Shown one piece after another: positions 38,731-47,561 of a stretch of 64,000 nt of DNA. The translations under genes and the position numbers were made by a program. Under the pieces are notes generated by a model. That model had not been told where the DNA came from. It searched no databases and saw only the letters and a list, made by a program, of their open reading frames with translations. The stretch's first letter is position 1. Every line of letters starts with the position of its first letter. Origin of the DNA: Planctomonas sp. JC2975 (lineage in GTDB: Bacteria > Actinomycetota > Actinomycetes > Actinomycetales > Microbacteriaceae); the NCBI RefSeq assembly GCF_012985205.1, contig NZ_JABEKS010000003.1, forward strand, positions 1 to 64,000, written 5' to 3'.

Positions 38731-40299
38731 TTACGAGGCCAGCGCCGCGGCCACCAACGTGAGGGTGTCGACGGCGTACTGGCTGATGTGCTTCTGCGCC
38801 TGGGCACGAAGCTCGTTGGCGAAGGCGGTCAGCTCGTGATCCTGGAGCTTGTCAACGAGGCTGGCGGCGATGCCCTGATTGTCGATGTCGCCCGACTGCG
38901 CATACACGCCGACGAGCTTCTGCAGCGTCGAGAACTCATCGCCCTTATCGGCCTGGTATCCGAGTCCGGACGACTGGAGCGTCGAGCCGTCCACCGGCTT
39001 CAGGAAGGACACGTCTGGGAGACTTCCGTCCGCCTTCCTTGGTGCCGTCAGCTGGCTCATGTCGAGACTCTGGAAGTCGGCGGCCGTGAGGTTCAGACCG
39101 CCGTTCAGCGTCCACGAGTTGTTGGTCTCGTTCGCGGCTGGAGTGTTGTCGTTCAGGGTCAATGGCCCGGTGAACGCGACGTTGTTGTGCAGCACCTCGC
39201 GGAATCCGGAGATGTTGTCTGCGCTCGTCGGGCTCACTCGCTCCAGCATGTTGAAGTCCGCTCCATAGCCCGGCTGGTATCCGGTGTTGTTGACCCAGTA
39301 TGCGGACTGGCCAGGCTGATGGTTCGCGTAGAAGTTGTTCGCACCGTTGTCGGCGGCGAGCGAGTCGATCACGGTGTGCAGCGGGATCGGATCCGGCAGC
39401 CCGGTCGTGTTGTAGGCGAATCCACCCACCTTGAACCCGTTCTGGTCGCCGATCCCGTTCTGGTTGCCGTGCTGACCGAAGGACCAGTCGTCGACGTACG
39501 AGACGCGGCCGCTCGAGCTGATGCTGTCGTATCCGTCATCGCTGTTGTGCCACGAACGATCGCCGATGAACCACACGTTCTTCGCGTGCGCGCCGAAGCC
39601 GTCCGTATTGCCGGCGGCCGTCGAGGTGGGCCCGATGTTGTCGTGGGAGTCGCTGTCGATGACGGCACCCGTGCCATCGATCGTGTAGTAGAAGCCGTTC
39701 GCCTCGTTGTCGTGCACGTCCATGTCGACGAAGTTGGCGCCACCGGCGATGCGGAAGGCCTCGGACTGCTTCTGCGCTCCGACCTTCACGCCGGTCACGT
39801 CGAATCCGACGAAGTTGACGTCGGTGACGTTCGTCTGGATGTAGAACCCGGCCACGCGCTGGTCCGTCGGCACGTTGCTGAAGTCGAACACCGGACGCGG
39901 GTCGCCCGGATACGCCTCGTACGTGATCCCGCTCTTCGAAATCGGATTCACGTAGTGGTAGACGTCCTCGAACGGGTTGTCGGTCTCCGGAACGACGAAG
40001 TCGTTGTAGAGCCCGCCGCGGATGTAGACGATGTCGCCGGCCGATGCCGCATCCTGCGCTTTCAGCAGCGTCTTGAACGGCGCATCCTTCGTGCCGGGGT
40101 TGCTGTCGCTCCCGTTCGGTGAGATGTAGAAGGCGTGCGACGACGCAGGCCGGGTGTTGTTCAGCACGCTCAGCACCGAAAGAGCGGATTCCGGCGTGTC
40201 ATCCGCCGGGCTCGTCGTTGCCGCGTGGGCTGCAAGAGGGGTGAGCAGAAGTCCGGCGATACAGGTACCGGCAACTGCAAGACGCTTCGCGCGTTTCAC
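38731..40299 (-). CDS. Secreted PL9-type pectate lyase (parallel beta-helix)
   Basis: A 522-residue secreted protein. GTG 40299 is chosen, 9 bases after AAGGAG. The signal peptide is KRAKRLAVAGTCIAGLLLTP ending AAHA. Then come FYISPNGSDSNPGTKDAPFK and a beta-helix rich in Asn/Asp turns, with WHNSDDGYDSI, NGFKVGGF and the C-terminal TAADFQSLDMSQLTAPRKAD, all typical of family 9 polysaccharide lyases that cut pectate by calcium-assisted beta-elimination. A C-terminal helical extension of about 80 residues is unusual. Palindromic operators lie upstream. The target is plant pectin, which suggests a plant- or litter-associated life. Confidence 0.85.
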   Translation of the reverse strand: MKRAKRLAVAGTCIAGLLLTPLAAHAATTSPADDTPESALSVLSVLNNTRPASSHAFYISPNGSDSNPGTKDAPFKTLLKAQDAASAGDIVYIRGGLYNDFVVPETDNPFEDVYHYVNPISKSGITYEAYPGDPRPVFDFSNVPTDQRVAGFYIQTNVTDVNFVGFDVTGVKVGAQKQSEAFRIAGGANFVDMDVHDNEANGFYYTIDGTGAVIDSDSHDNIGPTSTAAGNTDGFGAHAKNVWFIGDRSWHNSDDGYDSISSSGRVSYVDDWSFGQHGNQNGIGDQNGFKVGGFAYNTTGLPDPIPLHTVIDSLAADNGANNFYANHQPGQSAYWVNNTGYQPGYGADFNMLERVSPTSADNISGFREVLHNNVAFTGPLTLNDNTPAANETNNSWTLNGGLNLTAADFQSLDMSQLTAPRKADGSLPDVSFLKPVDGSTLQSSGLGYQADKGDEFSTLQKLVGVYAQSGDIDNQGIAASLVDKLQDHELTAFANELRAQAQKHISQYAVDTLTLVAAALAS

Positions 40300-40463
40300 G
40301 ACCACGTTCTCCTTTGTCTGTGGATTCGTTCGACCTTCGGCGTGCTCGGCATCCGCGGGGCCGGCTGTGGTGCGGTCGGCGCAGCGCATCTGTATCGACC
40401 CCGGTTCATCCGGGCACGCCCTCTGCGTCCGGCCACGAGGCGGCCGCACAGGGTCATTCGTTG

Positions 40464-40637
40464 CTTGATGATTCGTTTCAATCAAGAGCTCTGCGCTCGG
40501 ACGATCACCTGGGGCGCGCGGCTCGGCGTTGAGTGTTCATGGATTACATGCACTTCGTCGCCTCCTCGCTGAGGTCGATCGCCGATGACAGGAGCGGGTG
40601 CGGGGCATCCGAACCCTTGAAAGTGGAACGATTCAAG
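40464..40637. promoter_or_regulatory. Two palindromic operator-like sites upstream of pectate lyase
   Basis: CTTGAT..ATCAAG (40464-40486, enclosing TGATTCGTTTCAATCA) and CTTGAA..TTCAAG (40616-40637, enclosing GGAACGATTC) share a TTGAAWCG-like half-site. They lie 165 and 317 bp upstream of the lyase start in a 520-bp gene-free region (40300-40821), which is the lyase promoter region. They may bind a LacI- or IclR-type regulator encoded elsewhere. Confidence 0.55.
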
Positions 40638-40778
40638 CAGACGGGAAAGCGCCTTCACAAGGGTTGTCGCAGGATTGCCGCGACGTTGCCTCCGTGACCC
40701 GGCATCGGCCGACGTGGGAGCGCGTGCACCAGGAACGCCAAGCGGATCACCATGCGCGCAACGTGGCGCACAACACGA

Positions 40779-40811
40779 AAGCCCGGTCAGAACATGGTTC
40801 TGACCGGGCTT
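40779..40811 (-). terminator. tRNA-Tyr terminator
   Basis: A perfect 15-bp stem (AAGCCCGGTCAGAAC with GTTCTGACCGGGCTT) and a 3-base loop, 11 bp beyond the tRNA-Tyr 3' end. On the minus strand it is followed by TTCG rather than a long T-run, but the strong stem and position support termination. Confidence 0.8.
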
Positions 40812-40821
40812 GTCGCAAACG

Positions 40822-40903
40822 TGGCAGGTGAGGGATTCGAACCCCCGAAGGCTATGCCGGCTGATTTACAGTCAGATCCCTTTGGCCGCTTGGGTAACCT
40901 GCC
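40822..40903 (-). tRNA. tRNA-Tyr (GTA anticodon)
   Basis: A class II tRNA of 82 nucleotides: acceptor GGCAGGT/ACCTGCC, long variable arm, anticodon loop with TGTAAA (anticodon GTA) and T-arm with GGTTCGAATCC. CCA is not encoded. Confidence 0.93.
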
Positions 40904-41041
40904 TTGGCGCTCCCGACCACATGTGATCACCTGACCGAAGGCGCTCACTAAGGATACCTACGCACCGGCATCCGGTGAAATCGAGGCATCCGTCAAGCAT
41001 CCACGCCGTGCCGGCGACGTTGATCACACGGCGGAAAGGTC

Positions 41042-41425
41042 TCAGACCCTTGGCGGTTCCCCATCGGACGGCGGCTGCGAAGCCGGTGGTTCCGAGGTCG
41101 GCGGCTCACCGGCCGGCGGCTCGGTCGAGGACGCTGCCGCGTCTCCGGAAGCTGCGGCAGCCGCATCCGCTGCGTTCAGGTCTGCTGCCTCGTCGAGCAC
41201 TGTCTCGTCGGATGCGGACGCGTTCGGGTCCGGCTCCGGCAGCGTGCCGCCCGCGTCGGCAACTGCCTCAGCGGCGTTCTCGACCTGACGCTCAGCGCGA
41301 CGCGAGCGCACGATGCCCGCAACGACAAGGGCGATCACGCCGAGCAGCACGATGATGCCGGCGACGATGAGCCAGGGGGTCACATCCGAGCCGGTGGCGG
41401 CGAGTGCGCCGAAGTCGTGAGTCAC
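41042..41425 (-). CDS. Single-pass membrane protein with LAxTG-like N-terminus
   Basis: A 127-residue protein starting at GTG 41425. Residues 7-12 read ALAATG, followed at once by the membrane segment PWLIVAGIIVLLGVIALVVA and RSRRAER, exactly the layout of a sortase sorting tail (LAxTG, helix, positive charges). The tail is at the N-terminus with no signal peptide. A Pro/Glu/Ala/Ser-rich cytoplasmic domain (repeats PPAGEPPTSEPPASQPPS) follows. The role is unknown. Confidence 0.65.
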   Translation of the reverse strand: MTHDFGALAATGSDVTPWLIVAGIIVLLGVIALVVAGIVRSRRAERQVENAAEAVADAGGTLPEPDPNASASDETVLDEAADLNAADAAAAASGDAAASSTEPPAGEPPTSEPPASQPPSDGEPPRV

Positions 41426-41551
41426 GCGGCCAGCATAGGGGCAACGGATGCCACCGGGCGCGCGGCGCCCCGGCTGCGACTCTGCGGCCGCCACGAGGCG
41501 ACGCCATAAACTCGCTTGCAGACAAACCCACTACTCGAGGGAGCGCAGGTC

Positions 41552-42040
41552 ATGGCAGATTCGTCGTTCGACGTCGTCAGCAAGGTCGACAAGATGGAGG
41601 CCGACAACGCCGTCAACCAGGCCCGCAAAGAGGTCGACCAGCGGTACGACTTCAAGAACATCGGGGCTTCGGTCGAGTGGAGCGGCGAGAAGATCCTGCT
41701 GAAGGCGAACAGCGAGGAGCGGGTGAAGGCCATCCTCGACGTGCTGGAATCGAAGTTCATCAAGCGCGGCATCTCGCTGAAGAGCCTGGATGCCGGCGAG
41801 GCGTACGCCAGCGGCAAGGAGTTCCGCCTGGAGGTCGCCCTCAAGCAGGGCATCGACCAGGAAGCGGGCAAGAAGATCAACAAGCTGATCCGCGACGAGG
41901 CGCCCAAGTCGGTGAAGAGCCAGATCCAGGGCGACGAGGTGCGCGTCTCCTCGAAGAGCCGCGACGACCTGCAGTCCACGATCGCGCTGCTCAAGAAGGC
42001 CGACGTCGACGTCGACCTGCAGTTCGTGAACTTCCGCTGA
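41552..42040 (+). CDS. yajQ: YajQ-family nucleotide-binding protein
   Basis: 162 residues, ATG at 41552 after GAGCGCAGG. Hallmarks: [50 protein letters not shown] and a C-terminal [10 protein letters not shown]. The protein has two RRM-like ferredoxin folds. Some members bind cyclic di-GMP and act in regulation; the role in actinobacteria is not fixed. It is followed after 4 bp by the AlaX-like gene, probably in one transcript. Confidence 0.95.
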   Translation: MADSSFDVVSKVDKMEADNAVNQARKEVDQRYDFKNIGASVEWSGEKILLKANSEERVKAILDVLESKFIKRGISLKSLDAGEAYASGKEFRLEVALKQGIDQEAGKKINKLIRDEAPKSVKSQIQGDEVRVSSKSRDDLQSTIALLKKADVDVDLQFVNFR

Positions 42041-42044
42041 GCTG

Positions 42045-42929
42045 ATGCCTCTCCCCTCGACCGACACGGTCGTCTTGTATCCCGCAGCGGACGCGGAGTC
42101 GTTGCGCGCCGGCGCCGTCGTGCTGCACGTGCAGCCGTACGGCGACGGACGTGAAGTGGTGCTGCTGGATCGCACGCCGGCGCATCCGGTCGACCGGGCA
42201 TGGCCTGATCAGGGCCCGGATCGCGGCAGCATCCTCGTCGACGAGCGGGAACTGCCCCTGGCCGACGTCATCGTCGCCGCGACGGATGGAACGGGGCTGT
42301 TCATCGGCGACGATGTCCCCGTGCGCCGCGGCACCGATGGCTGGGCGTTCGTGGTCGCTCACGTGCTCGAGACGCCCAGCCGCATCGCCGTCGGCGACGA
42401 GGTGGTGGTCAGCATCGACGCCCGGCACCGTCGCGCGTTGTCCGTCGGGCACACGCTGTGCCACCTGGCGTCGCTCGCACTGAATGCGGCACTGGCCGAC
42501 CGGTGGAGCAAGCCGGTGCGCGAGGATGCGCTCGCCCGTCCCGACTTCGACCACGAGGCCATCCAGTCGTCGACGATCGTGCCGAACGGTTCCGTGGACG
42601 TGTTCCGGCTCAACAAGTCGTTGCGGCGGAAGGGCTTCGCCACCGACGGCCTCGAGGAGGCGCTGCCGGCTCTGGCCGACATCACGGCCGCCGCACTGGG
42701 CACGTGGGTGGCCACCGATGCCGCGGTGCACATCGAGCGGGACGGCGACCGCCTCGGCGACCCGCGGTACTGGCTATGCGAGCTGCCGGAGACATCGGCC
42801 CGCATCGCTTGCGGCGGGACGCACGTCGCGCGGCTGGGGGAGCTCGGATCGGTCTCGGTCCAGCTCGGTCTCGACGACGACGCCGGCACGCCGATGCTCA
42901 CGATGCGCTGCGCGGCGGATCCGGCCTGA
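42045..42929 (+). CDS. AlaX-like alanyl-tRNA editing/metal-dependent hydrolase
   Basis: A 294-residue protein with the zinc-binding pattern of AlaRS editing domains: SVGHTLCHLASL (HxxxH) and a C-terminal ACGGTHVARLGEL (CxxxH). Stand-alone AlaX proteins remove Ser or Gly wrongly attached to tRNA-Ala. An N-terminal beta-barrel-like part (VVLLDRTPAHPVDRAWPDQG) precedes it, as in AlaX-M/L forms. It is cytoplasmic and lies 4 bp after yajQ. Confidence 0.85.
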   Translation: MPLPSTDTVVLYPAADAESLRAGAVVLHVQPYGDGREVVLLDRTPAHPVDRAWPDQGPDRGSILVDERELPLADVIVAATDGTGLFIGDDVPVRRGTDGWAFVVAHVLETPSRIAVGDEVVVSIDARHRRALSVGHTLCHLASLALNAALADRWSKPVREDALARPDFDHEAIQSSTIVPNGSVDVFRLNKSLRRKGFATDGLEEALPALADITAAALGTWVATDAAVHIERDGDRLGDPRYWLCELPETSARIACGGTHVARLGELGSVSVQLGLDDDAGTPMLTMRCAADPA

Positions 42930-43041
42930 CAGGGTCGAGCTCTTCGACTCGCTGCGCACCCTTTGAGAGCCGGGGGTAGCTTCGCCGCTCGAGGAGCCGG
43001 GTGGTCGTTGCGCTAGGTCGAGGATCTCCTGATCGTGCGCC

Positions 43042-44037
43042 TCAGCGCAGTGCGTAGCCGAGCCAGTGCGCGAGTGCGGTGTAGGCGTCCTCCCGGACCG
43101 ATTTCTGCGAGAGCACTACGTCGTGCAACGCTCCGTCGAAGCGGCGAACGGTGACCGCGGACCCGAGTCTCGTCGCCCGCTCCGCAATCTCGTTCACATC
43201 GAGCACGACGTCACTGCGCAGCATGCCGTCACTCCACGTCGGCGAGATGGTGGAGCGGGCGGACAGCATCGTGATGACGGGCAGTTCGAGCTGGAGTCCA
43301 TTCGCGACACGTCCGTGTCCGGCGAGCACCGCCCTCAACCAGGCGGGATGCAGGGCGAAGCCCCGCTCCGGCCGCCAGTCCAGGTTGTAGGTCCACTCTC
43401 CCTGTTCCGCGGCGGAGACGGATCGAGCGTAGAAACCGAGGTCGACGACGGGCATGCGCCCCCGTGGCGACACCTTGGCGTGCAGTTCGATGAGCGGCTG
43501 GATCATGTCGCGTCCCCATGATCCGGTCTGGAACTCGAGCCATGGGCTGTTGAGCACGAGAGCGGATGCCGCGCCCCGGTGGCGGGCGGCCCAGAGGCTG
43601 AGCGTGAGTCCGCCCGTCGAGTGCCCCATGAGCACGAGCTGCCGACGCGAGCGGTCGGAGGGATCCAGTGTGTGGCCCATCACCGCGAGCGCGGCCGCGA
43701 TGTCCTGGTCGTAGGTCTCGAGGTCGGTGATGTATCCGGGGGTCTGTCCCTCGCGCAGACTGCGGCCGTACCGTCGTAGATCGAGCGCGAAAAATCGGGC
43801 GCCTTGTCGCCACCAGAACTCGGCGAGCTCGGTCTGGAAGAAGTAGTCCGACCATCCGTGCACGTAGAGCACGTCCACGCCACGCGCCGGTGCTGCCGGC
43901 GCGATCCGTGGTGGTCGGCGATAGCGCACGACGGTGGCGACGAGCTCGCGATGGCTCACACCGCCGGCCTCTGCTCCGAGCGGCAGCGTGCGCTGCTCGA
44001 ACGGGCGGCCGAGCACATCCGGCACCCACTCCCCCAT
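43042..44037 (-). CDS. Alpha/beta hydrolase, lysophospholipase/S33 type
   Basis: A 331-residue alpha/beta-hydrolase. It has the oxyanion-type VLYVHGWSDYFF, then FALDLRRYGRSL and the nucleophile elbow GHSTGG (VLMGHSTGGLTLSLWAAR), with the acid late and His in RRFDGALHDVVLSQ. This fits the monoacylglycerol lipase/S33 group that cleaves esters. There is no signal peptide, so it is cytoplasmic. It lies 71 bp from the reductase gene on the same strand. Substrate unknown. Confidence 0.88.
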   Translation of the reverse strand: MGEWVPDVLGRPFEQRTLPLGAEAGGVSHRELVATVVRYRRPPRIAPAAPARGVDVLYVHGWSDYFFQTELAEFWWRQGARFFALDLRRYGRSLREGQTPGYITDLETYDQDIAAALAVMGHTLDPSDRSRRQLVLMGHSTGGLTLSLWAARHRGAASALVLNSPWLEFQTGSWGRDMIQPLIELHAKVSPRGRMPVVDLGFYARSVSAAEQGEWTYNLDWRPERGFALHPAWLRAVLAGHGRVANGLQLELPVITMLSARSTISPTWSDGMLRSDVVLDVNEIAERATRLGSAVTVRRFDGALHDVVLSQKSVREDAYTALAHWLGYALR

Positions 44038-44108
44038 GGGCTCAGCCTATGCGGCGGCCCGGAACTGCTCCTCGCGGACCACGGTGCTGCCGGGCGGGCA
44101 GGCCGTTG

Positions 44109-45473
44109 CTAGTCCTGCGGGGTGTTGGACGCGCGCACCATCTCGTCGCGCGGCACCACCTTGATACGCGCGCGGCCTTGCTCTGCTCCGAGTGCCTGCT
44201 CGAACGTGTCCAGGTTGTGCCATCCGTCGAGGTTGGTGTACTCGACGCCGCGCGACTTCAGGAGGTCGATGACCGACTGCTCCGACGGGTCGGCGGGCGT
44301 CCACCAGTTGCCCAGATCGTTGATGAGATGGGAGACGGTCTCCATCGCATCCGACTTGGTGTGGCCGATGAGACCGACAGGGCCGCGCTTGATCCATCCG
44401 GTCGCGTAGACGCCGTAGAACTGCGTGTTGTCCTTGGCGTGCAGCACCTGGCCTTCGTGGTTCGGGATGACGCCGTGGCGTTTGTCGAAGGGGACGCCAT
44501 CCAGCGGCGATCCGAAGTAGCCGACCGCGCGGTACGCGGCTTGCACCGGGACCTCCCGGATCTCGCCCGTGCCGACCACACCGCCCTGACCGTCCGGCGC
44601 CGTGCGCTCGTACCGGATCGCGGACACCCGGCCCTCGTCGTCGCCCACGAACTCAACCGGGCGGGCGTAGAAGTGCAGGTGGAGGCGACGGGATGCCTGC
44701 CCCACCTCGCGCTGCCGCCACTGCTGCAGCACACGGTCGATGACCAGCACCTGCTTGTTGCCCGCGATCACCTCGCGCGCGTGGTCGTCGTAGTGGAAGT
44801 CCTCGTCGTACAGGATCATGTCCACATCGCGCAGCTCGCCCAGCTCCCGCAGCTCCAGCGGCGTGAACTTCACCGAGGTCGGTCCGCGGCGGCCGAAGAC
44901 GTGCACATCCGTGACAGGCGACTCCTTGAGCCCGTCGTAGACGTTGGCAGGGATCTCGGTGGGGAGCAGGTCGTCCGCGTGCTTCGCGAGAACGCGCGCG
45001 ACATCCAGCGCCACGTTGCCATTGCCGATGACCGCCACGGATTCCGCGTCCAGCGGCCACGTGCGCGGGAAGTCTGGGTGACCGTCGTACCAGCTGACGA
45101 AATCGGCGGCGCCGTACGACGAGTCGAGGTCGATGCCGGGAACGTCGAGGTCGGCGTCACGGATGGCTCCGGTGGCGAAGATGACGGCGTTGTAGTGGTG
45201 CTTGAGGTCGTCGAGCGTGATGTCGGTGCCGAAGCGCACGTTGCCGAAGATGCGGATGTCGCCCCGGTCGAGCACCTCGCGCAGCGCGGTGATGATGCCC
45301 TTGATGCGCGGGTGGTCGGGTGCGACGCCGTAGCGCACGAGGCCGTAGGGCGCGGGCAACTGGTCGAACAGGTCGATCGACACGTCGAACTCGCGCTCCG
45401 CCTTGAGCAGGATGTCGGCCGCGTAGATGCCGGCTGGGCCGGCTCCCACGATGGCCAGGCGGAGTTTGGTCAT
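44109..45473 (-). CDS. fprA: NADPH:ferredoxin reductase, FprA (adrenodoxin reductase) type
   Basis: A 454-residue flavoprotein. It has an FAD site at the N-terminus (LRLAIVGAGPAGIYAADILL), PYGLVRYGVAPDHPRIK typical of adrenodoxin reductase, an NADPH-site VAVIGNGNVALDVARVLA and a C-terminal YATGWIKRGPVGLIGHTKSD. It passes electrons from NADPH to ferredoxin. Start ATG 45473 follows AAGGGG. It is on the same strand as the polyprenyl synthase, 125 bp downstream of it. Confidence 0.95.
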   Translation of the reverse strand: MTKLRLAIVGAGPAGIYAADILLKAEREFDVSIDLFDQLPAPYGLVRYGVAPDHPRIKGIITALREVLDRGDIRIFGNVRFGTDITLDDLKHHYNAVIFATGAIRDADLDVPGIDLDSSYGAADFVSWYDGHPDFPRTWPLDAESVAVIGNGNVALDVARVLAKHADDLLPTEIPANVYDGLKESPVTDVHVFGRRGPTSVKFTPLELRELGELRDVDMILYDEDFHYDDHAREVIAGNKQVLVIDRVLQQWRQREVGQASRRLHLHFYARPVEFVGDDEGRVSAIRYERTAPDGQGGVVGTGEIREVPVQAAYRAVGYFGSPLDGVPFDKRHGVIPNHEGQVLHAKDNTQFYGVYATGWIKRGPVGLIGHTKSDAMETVSHLINDLGNWWTPADPSEQSVIDLLKSRGVEYTNLDGWHNLDTFEQALGAEQGRARIKVVPRDEMVRASNTPQD

Positions 45474-45598
45474 GACGGTATCCCCTTCGTCGTACTCGTG
45501 GTCGCTGTGCTGAGGCGATGCATCGTCCCGGCGCACCGAGCGCCCGTGCAGTGCGCTGCTGTAGTGCATGACGGCATCCGTTCAGCTCTGGGCGCGGG

Positions 45599-46663
45599 TC
45601 AGCTGGATCGCTCCACGATGGTATCCGCGAATCTGGTCAACGCACTTTTGACCGACCCTTGAGGTAACGGAGCGATCGCCTCGACCGCCTCGCGGGCCCA
45701 GCGGTGCGCCTCCTCGAGGGTCTCCTGCGTCACCGGATGCTCCCGGAGAGCGGCGACGGCAGCGCTGACATCCTTGTCATCCGGCGCTCCGAGCACCTCG
45801 GTCTCGAGCCTGTCGAGCAACGCGGTCGCGTCGGCGTCTCCCTCGGATGCCCGCTTCCGCAGCTTGAGCAGTGGAAGGGTGGCCACGCCGGCGCGCAGAT
45901 CCGTTCCCGCTGTCTTGCCGGTCTCGGCATCCTTGCCGGAGAGGTCGATCACATCGTCGACGAGCTGGAATCCGACGCCCACCTTCTCGCCGAACGCCAT
46001 GACGGGGGCGATGTACTCCGCAGGGGCGCCCGAGAACATCACGCCCATCTGGGCGGCAGCCGCGATGAGCGATCCGGTCTTGTCGGCGAGCACACCGATG
46101 TAGTGCGCGATCGGATCGTCGTCGTCGTTCGGACCGATCGTCTCGTGCAGCTGGCCGAGGCAGAGGCGTTCGAAGGTGTCGGCCTGAATGCGGATGGCGC
46201 CCTCGCCGAGGCTCGCGACGAGCTGGCTGGCGCGGGCGAAGAGCAGGTCTCCGGTGAGCACAGCGACGGAGTTGCCCCACACGTGCTGCGCGCTCGGCAC
46301 CCCGCGTCTGGTCTGCGCGTCGTCCATCACGTCGTCGTGGTACAGCGACGCGAGGTGCGTGATCTCCACGGCCTGCGCAGCGGTGATCACCTCGGGCGTC
46401 GCCCCTTCGCCGAGCTGGGCGGTGAGCAGCGTGAGCATGGGTCGCACGCGCTTGCCGCCTGCGTTCAGGAGGTAGCGGGCCGTGACATCCGCGAGCTGGT
46501 CGGCGTACTTCACCTGCTCACGCAGGCCGTCTTCGACGAGTTCCAGGCCGGCGTCGATGCGGGTGGCCATCCGCCTGTCCTTGGTGGACGCGAAGAGTCG
46601 TTCCGTGAAGCCCACCTGGCTCGACAGCGTGGTACCGCGTCGCACGAGAGGCAGCGATGGCAC
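45599..46663 (-). CDS. Long-chain polyprenyl diphosphate synthase
   Basis: A 354-residue trans-prenyltransferase that elongates farnesyl diphosphate with IPP, probably to make the menaquinone side chain. The first Asp-rich motif is LYHDDVMDDAQTRRG and the second is GFQLVDDVIDLSGKDAETGK; GGKRVRPML binds IPP. GTG 46663 overlaps the menG stop by one base (TAGTG). An inner ATG at 46570 is possible, but the upstream residues (FTERLFAS) look conserved in form. With menG it forms a two-gene unit. Confidence 0.93.
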   Translation of the reverse strand: MPSLPLVRRGTTLSSQVGFTERLFASTKDRRMATRIDAGLELVEDGLREQVKYADQLADVTARYLLNAGGKRVRPMLTLLTAQLGEGATPEVITAAQAVEITHLASLYHDDVMDDAQTRRGVPSAQHVWGNSVAVLTGDLLFARASQLVASLGEGAIRIQADTFERLCLGQLHETIGPNDDDDPIAHYIGVLADKTGSLIAAAAQMGVMFSGAPAEYIAPVMAFGEKVGVGFQLVDDVIDLSGKDAETGKTAGTDLRAGVATLPLLKLRKRASEGDADATALLDRLETEVLGAPDDKDVSAAVAALREHPVTQETLEEAHRWAREAVEAIAPLPQGSVKSALTRFADTIVERSS

Positions 46664-47439
46664 TACTGGTCACCCTTCGGTTCGGCTTCCGACGTGCGCA
46701 CGCTCGACGGCTCGGCGCCCGCGGCGACGCGGGTCGGCTCCGGCACGAAGCCGCGGTGCAACGCCACGATCCCTGCCGTGAGGTTGCGGTACGCGACGCG
46801 TTCGAATCCGGCGTGCCTGATCATGTGCGCCAGGGTCTGCTGGTCCGGCCAGTCGCGGATCGACTCCATCAGGTAGGCGTAGGCGACCGGGTTCGACGAG
46901 GCGAGCCGGGCGAACACCGGCATTCCGTAACGCAGGTAGGCGTAGTAGGCGGAGCGGATGACGGATGCCGGCGGCCGCGAGAACTCGCAGACCACGACCC
47001 TGCCGCCCGGCTTGGTGACACGGAAGAACTCGGCGAGCGCGGCATCCGGATCGACGATGTTGCGCAGCCCGAACGAGATGGTCACGGCGTCGAAGCTGTC
47101 GTCGTCGAAAGGCAGCTCCATGGCATCGGCCTGCACGAACTCGATGTTCGGGTTGCCTGCCTGCCGATGCTTGCCGACGGCGATCATGCCCGGAGAGAAG
47201 TCGGCGGCGACCACTCGCGCGCCGGAACGAGCGAGTGAGGCACTCGATGTTCCCGTCCCAGCGGCGACATCGAGGATGAGTTGCCCTGGCCGCGGGTCGA
47301 CAGCACGTGTCGTCGCGATGCGCCACAGCGTCGCATTGCCGGCGGACAGCACCGTGTTGGTCCGGTCGTAGGCGACCGAGACCTCATCGAACATCGCGGC
47401 GACGTCCGACGGCTCCTTGCTCAGGTCGGCCCTTCTCAC
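46663..47439 (-). CDS. menG: Demethylmenaquinone methyltransferase
   Basis: A 258-residue SAM-dependent methyltransferase of the UbiE/MenG family, the last step of menaquinone synthesis. SAM motif LILDVAAGTGTSSASLA; family marks MFDEVSVAYDRTNTVLSAGN, FDAVTISFGLRNIVDPDAAL and KPGGRVVVCEFSRP. Start GTG 47439 gives the usual length. It is coupled to the polyprenyl synthase gene by a one-base overlap. Confidence 0.95.
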   Translation of the reverse strand: MRRADLSKEPSDVAAMFDEVSVAYDRTNTVLSAGNATLWRIATTRAVDPRPGQLILDVAAGTGTSSASLARSGARVVAADFSPGMIAVGKHRQAGNPNIEFVQADAMELPFDDDSFDAVTISFGLRNIVDPDAALAEFFRVTKPGGRVVVCEFSRPPASVIRSAYYAYLRYGMPVFARLASSNPVAYAYLMESIRDWPDQQTLAHMIRHAGFERVAYRNLTAGIVALHRGFVPEPTRVAAGAEPSSVRTSEAEPKGDQ

Positions 47440-47561
47440 TCGCTCAAGCTTACGGGCGATTGAGGGGAGCGACGCGCGAGCTCGCTCGCGGGGCCGACCC
47501 GATCGAGCCGGTGAGCGGCGGAGCCGCGATACGTGGCGCGCTGGAGCCGCGATACGGAGTC

